A stretch of DNA of 64,000 nt, from contig OX595989.1 of NCBI GenBank assembly GCA_951394045.1, forward strand, positions 1,674,001-1,738,000, given 5' to 3'. Positions 18,601 to 29,456 of this stretch are shown here, in pieces. Under the pieces are notes generated by a model, which was given only the letters and a program-made list of their open reading frames with translations, had not been told where the DNA came from and searched no databases. The position numbers and the translations under genes are program-made. The DNA comes from Nitzschia sp. DOCU1. Taxonomy: Eukaryota; Bacillariophyta; Bacillariophyceae; Bacillariales; Bacillariaceae. Position 1 is the first letter of the stretch, and each line of letters opens with the position of its first letter.

Positions 18601-20028
18601 GTTACCGCATCACCTGGAATGATCCAGGAGATTGTCAAGTTGTGCCAGCGCAATGTCACCAGTGATGCTGCGGCCACCTTGGAGGCCTGCGTCGGCGTGC
18701 TTGGAAATATGGCTCATAACGAGACGAGCCGAACCGAGCTGCTTCGTCAGGATGGCGTTCGCACGGTGATTGAAACCATGAAATATAATCCCGAAGATTT
18801 CGGCGTGAACATAGAAGCTTGCTCTGCCATTGCCAATTTGGCAGTGTCTACTCAGATTCGGGAAGCTGTTCTGAAAGCCGGTGGCCTTGAGTGTGTCATG
18901 AATGCGCTGTATAAGTTCTTGGATAGCGATGAGCTTGTCGGTGAAGCAATCCGTGCCATGGTCTGTCTGGCAATTCATTCTCAAGAAACCAAGGAAGAAA
19001 TGGCTCTTCCGGACGTGATTGGATTGATTGGAGCTGCGAGTTCCAAGCATCCCGAAATGGGCATTGTGCAGGAAATGTGTTGCAAGTTATTGGCCTCCTT
19101 AGCCGTAGGCCGTGCGACGACGGACGTGATTGTCAACAATGGCGGTTTGGAGTTGATTCTGCGGGCGCTCAATTCCATTTCGGATGAAAAGGTCCAAGAT
19201 GCCGCCTGTGCTGCGTACAGAAACTTGACCTGTCAGATCCATGAGGCAGATCCCCTGTTGCAAAAAGGTGCCATAAAGTCCATCCTCAATGCCATGTCCA
19301 GTCACGAAAAGTGCGTTTCGCTTCAGACGAATGCTTGTTGCGCTATTTGGAATATTGCTTTCAAAACCCAACAAGACCCGGGTGTACTCGTGGGAAATCA
19401 GGGAGTTCAAGCCATTGTTAGGGCCATGCAAAATCACATGGAATTCAGTGATTTGCTAGAAGTTGCCTGCGGCGCATTGTGGAGCATTATTGACAATTCC
19501 CAAGACTGCAAGAAGGATGTGGTAGGTAGTGGCGCCATTGATGCCGTGATTTGTACTTTGGTAATGCACCCTACGTCCACGTCAACTTTGATCAAAGCGT
19601 GTGGAGTATTTGCTAATATCAGCGCGGAAGGGGGCTTTGCCGAGGCCATTGCCAATGCCCAGGGTGTCAGTGTTGTGTCAGACGCCATGCGCAACAACGC
19701 CAAGGCCATTCCCTTTCTCGAAATTGGCTGCGTGACCCTTCGGAACATTGTCTATCACTTACCGGACGTTGCCCGGGAGGCGTCCATGGCCATTTCCCCG
19801 ATTATAGATGCCATGAAGGAGAATATGACTGCAACTAGCTTTCAAGCCGAAGCATGCAAACTTTTGTGGGTCTTGGCTTCGGAGGCCGAGAGCTGCCAGT
19901 CCAAGATTTTGGCCTTGGATGGAATTTCGGTGTTGATGCAGTGCCTGGAGCAAAACAGCTACGACTCCAATGTGCAGGAGGCCGCCTTGGGTGCTTTCAA
20001 TCAGCTAGCCACAAGCGGAAATCAATAA
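15607..20028 (+). CDS. Large polyQ, CxxC-motif and armadillo-repeat protein
   Basis: A single exon of 1473 aa from ATGGCGACG (15607); the frame is open upstream to 15529 without another ATG until this point. Near the N-terminus, ECPTCGVKTHQM...GRCLVCHP holds two CxxC pairs that could bind zinc. Next come glutamine-rich (about residues 97-190) and proline/acidic low-complexity regions up to about residue 735. The C-terminal half is a run of armadillo-like helical repeats (residues about 770-1470), for example SRTELLRQDGVRTVIETM, IEACSAIANLAV and TNACCAIWNIAF, ending in EAALGAFNQLATSGNQ. Armadillo solenoids bind proteins. Similar CxxC-plus-armadillo or -LRR proteins occur in diatoms, but the function is not known. 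No signal peptide is seen; a cytosolic or nuclear scaffold is inferred. Confidence 0.8.
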   Translation: MATRRTSGYNIHTPSPGQPRDMLAAGIDIIPDRRNNLGAKREKRGECPTCGVKTHQMVLFGKPKPLTEEGRVYKGRCLVCHPLEGYIRRPPGAMHNHQQQQQHLRQQQQQQQHNQGHVPPPPQHNQYANSPPREQQSRPSMVGHPPQQHYGQVMPSQQPQYPRSQMPSQRQLIPQQQLLQQQQQHYPVEEANYMPATESGITVPRTLEVNELDDDVSVITMDYRLAQAARNWTPGMGLPEDEVYASDDEQDEMAPPIPNKRPGPDTGYSNDDAGNSRVVPPPRNVPSYQGNEDTTGHSRPSMMEGGSYRRKVAPPSLLPTISQEHAPDFSREESMQNSHVQDFQSRHQFHHGRHTQQQDYGHQQPGFDADGYPIASSGYGWDKQADLLPPGGNMDMLLRNRSGEAPLPTSSNRQKSHATLPINLNASGEIRFQPLSEDDEDDQIDDEPQMMMQMEEDHNKEYPLPPGLRGNLPAPPPIPNPRRMESMESGPMFLPDDVPTYDEGIGTPSQTRLKSQLSEPMFNMTASRPELPPGLRASKTVGAARFTNGFSGHNRGVGNKYDSRYSESGASESTGTMAPPLVGHDRRGRPDDDLIQDPSFAMMQSAPQQQSAAVMGTVLDNDNEDEEPEEEQPIVPRKGSKKEPPSQYMPEISPIAMPRPGVSVGGESEASTGLMFMDDGNEPNMATAPPAPELHFKKTPPPDYSNDYKQEEEERMDFKSASVAAPPSSECVTAMIRTLSIQPGEEHLDTTARPGVHAVNNQQKPGIEDIPVIMHCLNLDQANANMREKALRSLADILWKAGPKARDFVIEFKGVETLVKTMWDEIGSAAVQDAAADLLLALAASSDAEPHNDLLANQDDCCDSLLFAMQTHAHVESIQMKGITIFSCLAAASSNNKNVSDGSLSGASMMVLTAMSNHARSTDIQKAGLQALYYQCTLSEHAESNKRSLVESRLDNGSSGMSVIVSAMKSPLQNDPVSMEWTSRLCWCLTSSEDLVKAVTASPGMIQEIVKLCQRNVTSDAAATLEACVGVLGNMAHNETSRTELLRQDGVRTVIETMKYNPEDFGVNIEACSAIANLAVSTQIREAVLKAGGLECVMNALYKFLDSDELVGEAIRAMVCLAIHSQETKEEMALPDVIGLIGAASSKHPEMGIVQEMCCKLLASLAVGRATTDVIVNNGGLELILRALNSISDEKVQDAACAAYRNLTCQIHEADPLLQKGAIKSILNAMSSHEKCVSLQTNACCAIWNIAFKTQQDPGVLVGNQGVQAIVRAMQNHMEFSDLLEVACGALWSIIDNSQDCKKDVVGSGAIDAVICTLVMHPTSTSTLIKACGVFANISAEGGFAEAIANAQGVSVVSDAMRNNAKAIPFLEIGCVTLRNIVYHLPDVAREASMAISPIIDAMKENMTATSFQAEACKLLWVLASEAESCQSKILALDGISVLMQCLEQNSYDSNVQEAALGAFNQLATSGNQ

Positions 20029-20352
20029 AGTAATAGAAGACGGAGATTTCTGCATCCTTGGGTTGCTTTTTGGGAAACTAACAACATCGATGAATAGCTA
20101 TGCGGTTGAGTATTCACAATGGAATGAGAATCCTGCTATGGCAGAAGTGGACTTTGTCAACCCTGTTCATGACTACATTCGCCCCCAACTCATCAACTCA
20201 ACCTGTACGTTACCAATATCGGTAGCTTCCAACCCAGACATATACAGGTTACTCGCAGAATATTATCACAGCGATGATTGGGATGCATTTCAATAGGAGT
20301 ACCAACACCTACTTTAGCGAGAACGTTGATTACTACTTCTACGCGTTGGCTC
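20029..20352. other. Intergenic region between convergent genes
   Basis: It contains the two 3' flanks only. No feature is recognised. Confidence 0.45.
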
Positions 20353-21635
20353 CTAAACAACTTCAGATAGTTTGGTTTCGTCGCGTTTTTCTCGAGATCC
20401 CGGCATTTCGACTGTTTTGTCGCCCTCCTCTCCAAAGTCACTGGACTGAAGGTCCCGTCCCCCCATGTCATCCATGCCATCCCCCTGCGAGACCATCCAC
20501 CACTTTATCGAAAAAATTGGGAGGCCTTGTACATATCTCGCAAGAAAGATTGCATGGAGACCCAGCATCATCGCAATAAAACCACATACCATTGCGAATA
20601 CTGGATCCAACCACCATGTCGAAGGAGCCTTTTCGACGACCAAAGTTGTGACGAAAAGTCCGGTTGCGAGAGCAGTCCCGATTAGACTGCAAAGGCCGTC
20701 CTTATGTAGAGATGCAGAATTCAACTTGCTTGCGTATCTGAATTTGACAACTGTCAGAGAACCAAAGACGAAAATGCTCACGAACGAGATGGCCGTAACA
20801 ATTTTAAGGTCATTCTCCGTTTCGGGACCGCCTACAAAATCGTCCGCCGCGGCACCAAGCACTACAATTCCGAGAAGCACAAGAAGAAATGAAATGGCAG
20901 TGCTTGCTCGCTTTAAAAAATGGCGTTTTCAGTAAAAAGTACACGGCTGTGATCTGTCTGCGTCCACCAAGCACGATGACCAACTCACCTTCTCGCGTTT
21001 CACAAGCAGGGCTTCCCGTTCCTTCGTAGGGCGATAGAACCTCCACAAAACAATGATTGACGAAGCTGTTGGAGGGAGAGGAGACATAAGATTCCTGAAA
21101 GAAATTGTCGGCCATCGATGATCAAACACTTACTCAAATCGACTATATTCTCCAATCCATACACCAAGCACAGTGCTGATCCTGAGGCCTGCGATAGTAT
21201 CCGAGGATAATCCAAGTTAGCAATTGCAAACGTTGTCTTGCTGACACAATGGCCGAGGTGGGGTTCCTTGGAGAAATATAGCCCTCAAGCGAAGTACGAA
21301 GACCCCGCATTGATTAACGTCCCTCGCTGCGAACAAAGCACTTGTTGTTGTCCGCATGCCCAACAAATTCTGTGGTGTTCGGTTTATTCGGTTGGCTCTG
21401 CGTCTTCCTTAATGACCTCGTCGTTGAGTACAATGATCAGTGTTGGATCAAGACTCGCACCATTCCAAATTCTCTAACAAACATCCAGCGCGAAAAGAAA
21501 CCCCATCGATCGCATCAACAACGAACTCACCATGTAGAACGATATACCGGCGACTGCCGCGATCGTCTCTAGCACGACGCCCACCCACGACAGGATGAAC
21601 GCATGATTACTAGTTGGATCATTCCACCACGACAT
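20353..21635 (-). CDS. TMEM163 / cation-efflux-like multi-pass membrane protein (4 exons)
   Basis: Exons on the minus strand are 21635-21531, 21188-21134, 21065-20989 and 20910-20353; together they encode 264 aa in one open frame. The first exon begins MSWWNDPTSNHAFILSWVGV and is the first membrane helix. Joining exons 2 and 3 gives GLENIVDLTSSIIVLWRFY, a helix typical of TMEM163 and related CDF-superfamily proteins, followed by KEREALLVKREK. Exon 4 supplies helices including HKDGLCSLIGTALATGLF and STWWLDPVFAMVCGF, with the aspartates expected for metal binding, then an acidic and basic cytosolic tail. TMEM163 binds and exports zinc in animals; zinc or other divalent cation transport is inferred. 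Introns 2 and 3 are 68 and 78 bp, but intron 1 is 342 bp. Exon 2 is only 55 bp. Confidence 0.78.
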
Positions 21636-21994
21636 TTCTTATAGTCCTATGGTAGTCGGAATCGGAATGTGAACGGTTGGTCCACTGTGTGCTCTCTTTG
21701 CGGAAGGTTTGTGTTATCCTTTATGTGTTGAGAGAAGATCGAGATTGCCGACGATCCTCTTTCGTTGACTTTTTGGAGCGGCACAGTTAGTCAGCACGCG
21801 ATTCGAGTATGTCGACCGGAAAATTCGACTAAAATGATAAAACATGAACTGAAATAGTTTCTTGTCACCAGCAACGGTCATTGCGATAAACGCAATCGTC
21901 GTCATCACGACCTGAAATCGCGCAAATGAGGTTTGCCGGTGATCGACCATGATCATGGTCATCACATCACAAACTTTTCTCCTTCTTCACAATC
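21636..21994. other. Intergenic region between divergent genes
   Basis: It separates the TMEM163-like gene from the glycosyltransferase gene and presumably holds both promoters. Nothing else is seen. Confidence 0.45.
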
Positions 21995-23990
21995 ATGCCC
22001 TCGGACGTGGAACGCAAAAGCCGCACCAAGCGGCGAGACAAGAACAAATCTCTTCAGCTTCCTTCTCAGGTTGTGTGTACGGCTCAGGATGCCCTGGTGA
22101 CCAAAGGAAGCATTGAGCTGGGCGTGGTTTTTTGCCTGGTGGTGATTGGACTGTACTTGTATGGCTTTTGTGAGTCGATACAAGCCTTGCCAGACGTGGC
22201 GACGGGTCGGATTCTCGGAGGGAATCTCAATCTTGCCAAATTACAACGAGATGAAGTACTCTTGTCGACGAGCGGTAGTGATCATACTGCAGTAGCAGCT
22301 GCCGAGGAGACTTTGACGGTCGGTGGCGTGAAAATTCCCGTAGGAAAGTGGCCCGTGTCCACACGAGATGAAGAGGACGATTTTGAAATTCTGATTCATA
22401 CCGGAGATCACAAGACGGAAATGCGAGTACCGAAATTCTGGGCACCTCCTGTACACAACAAACAGCAGTTTACCAGAGAACAAGCCTCGAAAATTGGAAC
22501 GTGTCTTTCGCCGGATCCAGTGACTGGCTCGCATGTTCGGGGGACGGATTGTCCAGTAGATGATCGGACGATTTTTATTGCCATTGCCTCGTATCGAGAT
22601 TATCAATGTCGCTATACGGTAGAATCTGCCTTTTTGCGAGCCAAGAATCCACACCGTATTCGTATTGGTGAGTTTTGCTATATAGAAGAAATCGTTGCCA
22701 GGCAAACGAGTGGGGGAGTACAGACTTTCTCATATGCGTGATTGCTATTTTGCTGTTGCTACTATAGGCGTCGTGGATCAGATTGTCGATGGAGAAGATG
22801 ATCTTTGCAATGCGCCGATTGAACCATGCGAGAAAAATCCCGACCAGGCCTTGTGTAAGTACAAGGACCAGGTAGACGTCTATCAAATGCACGCCCATTT
22901 ATCCGTCGGACCTGTCTTTGCGCGACACATTGGACATCGTCAATACCGCGGAGAATATTACTCGACGCAATCCGATGCCCATGTGTCCTTTACCCAAAAC
23001 TGGGATTCCGATATTATTTCACAAATGGAGTCGACACACAATGACATGGCAGTGTTGACTACCTACTTGACCGACGTGCAAGGCTCGATCGACGCAAATG
23101 GACATTCCCTACGCAGTACTCGACCTATTATGTGTAATACGGACTACGAGGGGGGACCACAAGGAATGCATCTGCGGCACTTGTCACAACCTGAACGACA
23201 CCCCAGTATTCATGGTACGCCGCAACTCGAGCCTTGGTGGGCGGCGGGTTATTCGTTTAGTCGGGGTCATTTCGTCGTTAATGTTCCCTATGATCCATAT
23301 CAACCAATGATCTTTCAAGTAAGTTTATGTTGAGTTCTGGAGAATCGCCACTTGTGGGTCAACGCAAAGTCTCTAACTTGGCTGCTTTCCCACTCAGGGG
23401 GAGGAAATGAGTATTGGAATTCGGGGATTCACCATTGGCTATGACTTTTATGCTCCAGAGAGATCAGTATGCTTCCATCACTATGCTGTAGGAAAGAATG
23501 CTCAAGCACGCAACAAGGTGAAGCATTTCTGGGAAAATGGAGACCGGTACAAAGGGTACGTTGCTACTTTAAAAAGGAGTGTCAAAACTGTTGAATCCAG
23601 GGTTGTCGCTCACGTGGCGTCTCTCTCATACAATCATTTGGTAACCGTAGAGTGGGCAAGGCAGCAATGAAACGTCTCTTGGGTATTGTCCACATGAATC
23701 CGGAAGTTGACCCTACCACCTGGGATCATGCCGAGGAAGATGTTTATGGTTTGGGTGGCGTGCGAACGCCAGAGAAGTTTTATGACCTGTTTGGTATCGA
23801 TGTTGTCCGAAAGAAAACGCAGGGCCATTTGTGTATGTTTGTGGAAGCAGGAAAAATGCACGAAATGTTTTCCAGAAGGTTGCGCAGCGATGGAATGGGA
23901 ATCGATTACAGTGGAATTGATTTTCATTGGAAAGATCCCAACCCGGGGGAGGACAGTGGTGAGTCAAACGACGACAACGACAACGACTAG
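21995..23990 (+). CDS. GlcNAc-transferase family protein, type II membrane (4 exons)
   Basis: Exons 21995-22667, 22768-23318, 23398-23555 and 23651-23990 give 573 aa; introns are 100, 79 and 95 bp with GT-AG ends. A short basic cytosolic N-terminus is followed by one hydrophobic segment (about residues 40-60), so the protein is a type II membrane protein of the Golgi or ER. The catalytic region starts IFIAIASYRDYQCRYTVESA and contains QMHAHLSVGPVFARH, YYSTQSDAHVSF with a DxH metal-type motif, QNWD, and MSIGIRGFTIGYDFYAP. These match the Glycosyltransferase (GlcNAc) family, whose best-known members modify hydroxyproline of Skp1 in protists. The acceptor here is unknown. The C-terminal exon ends in an acidic tail (GESNDDNDND). 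Confidence 0.83.
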
Positions 23991-24141
23991 AAATCGTTTG
24001 AACACGCGTTTCTGGCGGTACTGAACCTCATATTATTGTCATGCCTCTATGATTGTCAGCAAATTGAAGAGGTTGTTTCAATCTACCTATAGGACTTCTC
24101 TGTATCACAATGCGAATAGTTCTAGTATAAGTAGTCCAGCA

Positions 24142-27100
24142 TTACACTTCTGCCTTCACTTTCCCACTACCACTGTCCACGTCCTTTTCAGCAGCTAGCT
24201 GCCATCGGCCCGTGACTCCGTCAAAAGAACGCTCCCCACCTTGCTCATTTGATCGCTTCTGAGCCGTCTGTAAATCGAGCTTCCATTTCTGCAAAACAGA
24301 TTGCGAATGGACAGGTGCTTGCTCAAAGAATGTTTGCAGCTCCCTCGCCAGACCCACATAGCCACCAACTATCGGATCCGGGCCCACGCCCGTGTTTGGC
24401 CGCATTGATAAAGTTCGCATGGTATGACGCATCCATTTTGGAAACTTCTTGTAGCTTCTGGGAATGCCATCATTGGGAGAGCCATCATCGCAATGTCTCG
24501 AATCCATCAAAATCACAGTCCCATAATCAGCACCATGGCGAATGCAGCGACCGAGTGCTTGAGCGATGGCGCGGTAAGCCTGCTGAGAATACCACTCGTC
24601 GCCGGGCAGTAGGTTTGTATTCTTACAAATCTTGCGCTGTTCATCATTGTAGGCCTTCTTTGCCTTGATGTTTCGATCATATGCATTTGGGAATGGAAGT
24701 CCGATGCAGATGACCGCACGCGCATTGTCGTCATTGAAGGATATCCCCTCGGACATCTTTCCACGGAATACGGCCAAGAGAATGCATTTCTTCTCCGTCC
24801 GAACCTGTTCCTTATACTCGTCACGTGCGGCCTCAAACTTTTCTTGGCTCCCAGAGGGCTCCACGATTACTTTGGTCTTTGACTGAAGCAGTCGGGCCCA
24901 TATCCGAGGAGCCGATGAATTCGTCATTTGCTGGACGGTTGGATTCCAACACTTGATGCATTTGTTCAGAAAGCTATAGGAGGGAACAAACACCAATACT
25001 CCACCCGACGGTATTGCTTCAATCACACTAGCCAGGGCATTGCCAAGTCGAGGAAAGAAGGAGTCTTCCTTGTAGTTGGAATAGCTGACTGTCAGCGGAC
25101 TTCCATCCGGAAAGTTTCCAATCGCACAAGCAAATAGTTGCTTCTTCAGATTCACCACATGGTCGGCTTCCAAAGGTGCTGGTTTGACTTGCAGTCGCCC
25201 GACAAGTTCCCTGGGCTTTTGAATTGACGTTGATTTGGACGGCATCCCCTGCGATAGGGGGGACAGATTCTTGGCAATATTGGACTTCGACCCTGTTGTG
25301 ACCGAAAGTGGATCTGTCGCGGGGGTAGCCGATTTGGGAGCATATAAGCTTAGCTCTGCACACAACGAGGGAAGTGGAGCCAAGGAGCCGCTGGCAAGAA
25401 TCACAGTTCGACACTGAGAAGAAAGCTCATTCATCAAAATCCCTGGACTGAGGAGCCGCAGTGTCAAATATGCCTCCCACAAATAACGGACTCCGTTGCA
25501 CATTGCTCCATGTCGAACTGCCTGACCAATGAAATAGCCACTACTGTTTTTGCTAGAGCAAGAATCATGATTGCACACACGCAGAGGTTCATTGGGATTG
25601 CGTTCCGTCCTCGGATCGACAAAAGGCATGGGTCGCGGATGCTTACGCCAGCGCTGCTTTCCAATCATCTCTTCGTACTCCTCTTGATTCATCCCGGTCG
25701 CGTAGTCAATATTGCCGTTTGGTTTCATATGGAATGCCAAATAGAAGTGTCTGTTTGAAACATGTGTTAGATGGGGGAAACACAACTTGAGTCTCACTCA
25801 AAAAGCATACTTACTCTGGATGTTTCGCAGCAAGTGCAAAACGACCAATGAGATCAACGAGATCGCTCATTGCAGCCTCACCAGTAGTGCGATCCGCCTT
25901 GTCTGATTCGTTCCTTCCAAACAGGTGGTTTTCAAGAGACTTGGCCAAGTTCTCTAATCGCGTACAGCTAACGGACGTAATTCCGAATTCTTCCAATTTA
26001 GGGCGGCATCCGACGGCCTGACCGCCTAATCCAAAACCTGTCGGACCCGAGTACGAGGCTTCTACAGAGTGATCATCTGAGAGACGAAACTTTGCGTGTT
26101 CCTGCTTGACGCGGGCAAGAGCTGCAACCAAAGCCGAATTCAACACGTCAGAACCCATTCACAGTTCCTCAACTGATCATACAACAACACCTACCTGGTC
26201 CAGTCTCAAACTTCTTGCGCTCGCCTTGCATGCACTTCACCATCTTCTCGAGAAATTGAAGTAACTCATGTGCCACCGAAGAAATAGGCTCTTCACCCCC
26301 ACCGAAAAGCTCGACCACCGATTCATCACGTGAAGCGTCGCGTGTTGATGATTTCTGATTTGAGTAGGTGGCCAGAAAGCTTATCATTTGGCACATATCG
26401 ATTTCACCATATTCTCCACTCCCACTTTCACAAAGAGTATCTTCAATGTTGTGCGCTTCATCCAACACTACGACGCTACCCTTCAAGTCCAAATTCAGTG
26501 TGCGACGGATTGCAGGATCCAGAACATAGTTGTAGGCTAATTTGCGCAGCAACAAGAAAGTTTAGAGACAATGCAACAACATGTTCGAACCAACTTGTCA
26601 GTGGTTTGATGAAGACCAACACTTACGTGCAAAGATGAGATCCGCAGATGACATTAGCGCTCTTGATAAATAGTAGGGGCACACTGCATGGTCAGAGTAC
26701 TCAACGTCGTCCTCGCTTTCCTCAGACACCGGTGCGTTATCTCGCTGTACTGTCAGAATCAGGGGGTCATGGGCGAGACTGACAATCCGTTGCTTCACGT
26801 CCGCAAGTGACCAAGATTTCACGGAAACACCATTGATCGACTGGATCCAGTCTCCAGGCTTGACTCTGCCATCTTTTGCCACGGGACCATCTGGCGTCAA
26901 ACTCACGACGCGGCATCCTCCCTCCTCCCGCCGTCCAAGACTCATACCAAAAGAACCCTTGGCTTCCTGTCGGTACACGGCAATTCGACTCTCGCGGTAT
27001 GGGTTCTTGCCGAATTCGACCAGATCTTCAATGTCCATTACTCCTAGCGTTGTTTCTTCCCCTCCCTCACAACAATTATTAATATGGTCTGCGGTCTTGA

Positions 27101-28724
27101 AGAACCGATCCTTGACAGCCCGAGCGGTACGCAAAGTCGTAAGCTGCTGATAATGTGGGCAGGTGGGCTTGGGTTTGCCTCGGCGCTTGGTGTCATTGGC
27201 CGGTGTGTCTGCATTCTGGTCGGCGTTTCCATCCATCTCGTCATCAACAATCTCAACCTCATCCGCAGTCTCCTTTCCTCCCGAGACAAATGGCTCTGGA
27301 TTGTCATCATCATACTTGCCCGTCTTGCTCTTGTGTATGTCCCGTCGCTTCTTATCCGTCGCCATTTTGCGGTCCCGGCACTGCTGGTTGAGATTGACGT
27401 TTTTGCCGACTAGCTCGCGATTGATGCAAAGCCTATCTCGACTGCCCAGCACAGTCATACGAGGTCGATAAGGGGTCTTTCTCAAACTTGCCACCATTTG
27501 TGCCACTTGTGAATGCGTCCGCGAGCAATAGACAATGGTAGGTACGTCCGGCTCCACCCTTTCACCCGCATCGCGTTGATCTTCCTCCTCATTGCTTTCG
27601 TCACCAGCTCCTGCTACTTTCTGAATAAGCTTGTCGATTTCATCGTCACACTCGGGTACTATTGCCTCTGCAGCTTGAGCAAGGCGCTGCTGCTTCTTGG
27701 CTAGATTGACTTTGGCCTGATATCGCTGCCATGCCAGGACGCTGCAGAGAATGGCAGCTGATTTCCCCGTTCCGGTCGGACTCTCCAATACTACATGAAG
27801 TTTACGCTTGAGCGCCTTGACAATATGAATTGCCATTTGTCGTTGTGGGGTCAAAATGGTGGAAAACGGCCATCCAATCCGAATACCTTCGACAAAGAAG
27901 GAGTTATGCAGCCGCAACTGGGCCACGTCTCCCTCCATTTTCAGATTCCCTGCCAAGGGTTCCGTCTCCCCAATGATGGACCGGGTCATCCACGGGGAGA
28001 GAGACATCCAGGGGGAGACACCGTTATCCTCGGATTTAAAAATGTGATTCAAAATTTCTTCCTGGTCTCGTTCCGACTTGGTTTCGGTAACTTTAACCAT
28101 GAGTGACAATTTTTCTGCCAGTACATCCGTGATTCTCTTTGAGCCAACGACGTTTTGTGTTGCACGTGATGCCATTGCTCGATCCTTTCGCAAGAGTGCT
28201 GGAGCTCCCCATATTCCTTGTTCGTCTTCCCCATAATCATAATAATAATCATCGTCGTCTTGCTCCATCATCCATCGCTGCCGCCGACGAGGATTTCTTC
28301 CAGTCATGTTATTCGTTCGATTCCGCAAAAAGGCGGCTAGGCCAGCCGACATGGCGGCTGCTGAACCGGCAGGAGACAAAACGGTCACTTCGTCTGTACT
28401 CACAGAAGTATCCTTGACAATGGGCTTGGCACTACAGTGGAGCGACCATGACGGACAGTCCTTGGCAGGAATGTCGCAAACGTGGCAATAGCACTTGGGA
28501 CAATGCTGCTGTGCGGTCTCTACAGAGAATCGAAACTTGCCACAATTGATCCGACCATGTGGATAGTCAATGTTTGGATTTACAAGGGTAGAAGAGACTA
28601 CCAAAGCGCCATCATCATCGTCATCTCCATCATTATTAGTTTCAGCCGGCTCATCACTGTGATGCTTTTTGGCGGGAGGAGGGGAGCAAATTTCGATGGA
28701 AGAATCGTCGTCATCCATGGCCAT
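24142..28724 (-). CDS. FANCJ: FANCJ/BRIP1-like superfamily 2 DNA helicase with an inserted PDZ domain (4 exons)
   Basis: Minus-strand exons 28724-26627, 26536-26195, 26121-25815 and 25750-24142 join in phase to 1451 aa; introns are 90, 73 and 64 bp. Residues about 55-95 hold a cysteine/histidine-rich module with CPKCYCHVCDIPAKDC. Helicase motifs: Walker A ESPTGTGKS (K321), YCSRTHSQVAQ, DEAH at 725-728, and motif VI QALGRCIRH. Iron-sulphur cysteines are assigned as C433, C449, C522 and C682. Between the last two lies a PDZ-like domain (about 580-662): GSFGMSLG carboxylate loop, then PGDWIQSINGVSV. The motifs ESPTGTGKS/LCSVLAW and PYNYVLD are FANCJ-like rather than XPD or RTEL1. FANCJ unwinds DNA 5' to 3' in crosslink repair and at G-quadruplexes. 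A nuclear repair role is inferred; the PDZ is not part of the usual family architecture. Confidence 0.85.
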
Positions 28725-29456
28725 CAAGTTTCACTGTGTGGATCCTTGCAAAGATCTCTCGTCTCTACTGTCTAAACGTTAGTTTCTGCAACGAAGTTGC
28801 GTTTCAGGATACGTATTATGGAGCGAAAGTGAAAAGATTTGTTGTGCAGTGGGCTTGTCATTTCTTTTGTTTTGCTGGGAGCCCCGCCGACCCACCAAAG
28901 GAGTGCCGCAAGGTCGGCGCGGCAAATCTTTTTCGCATGAATCTTTGTCTCTATTTACCATAACTATGCCACTACTGTTCGATTTTACGACTAATTCAGT
29001 AGATACGCACGTCCGGCCGTCCGATCGCGCCGCGTAGAAATGCTCTTGTACAAAATGTACCAGCCAAAGATGAGAACCCTGGTCAAAGCGCGCCTTTTCC
29101 GTCGCCGGTGTCACAAAACAACGGTCCAATGAAAATAATAGGCAGATACCTGGTACTATGAGTAAAAAGCGTCTGTCATTCTATGCCAAAATCAAAACGT
29201 TTGGTTGAAAGTCTACGTGCAATGGTTCTCTACTGGACTAAAGGACAGATGTTTCTGACGCCATCACAAGCGAAATCCCGTTTTGGCTCGAGATTTTCTC
29301 TCTGGCGGATCTTTGGGAGGTTCGCATCCATCGCGACGCAGGAGGTGCGAAGAAGGGGTCGGTGAACCCATCACTGCTTTCTCACAAACGGTGGCATCGT
29401 CCTCATAAACCAAACTTTTTGGACAAAGAAGAAAAGAAAGCCTTTAATAAGTCACC
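28725..29456. other. Intergenic region between divergent genes
   Basis: About 730 bp between the helicase start and the first small plastid-type gene. No convincing gene or RNA was recognised; it should hold two promoters. Confidence 0.45.

Noticed and set aside
21066..21133. Short version of intron 2 of the TMEM163-like gene ending at TTTCAG
   Set aside because: Only about 40 bp, and the resulting frame hits a stop after GKPCL or inserts residues into a conserved helix; the acceptor CCAACAG restores VDLTSSIIVLWRF.
21238..21330. Sequence GACACAATGGCCGAGG resembling the 5' part of a tRNA-Leu or tRNA-Ser
   Set aside because: No anticodon arm, T-loop (GGTTCGAATCC-like) or closing acceptor stem follows at the right distance; it lies in an intron of the TMEM163-like gene.
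26122..26194. Reading through or splicing the second helicase intron at the nearest AG
   Set aside because: Acceptors at about 26170 leave an intron of only about 20 bp and introduce a TGA; the TTGCAG acceptor at 26122 gives a 73-bp intron and an open frame.
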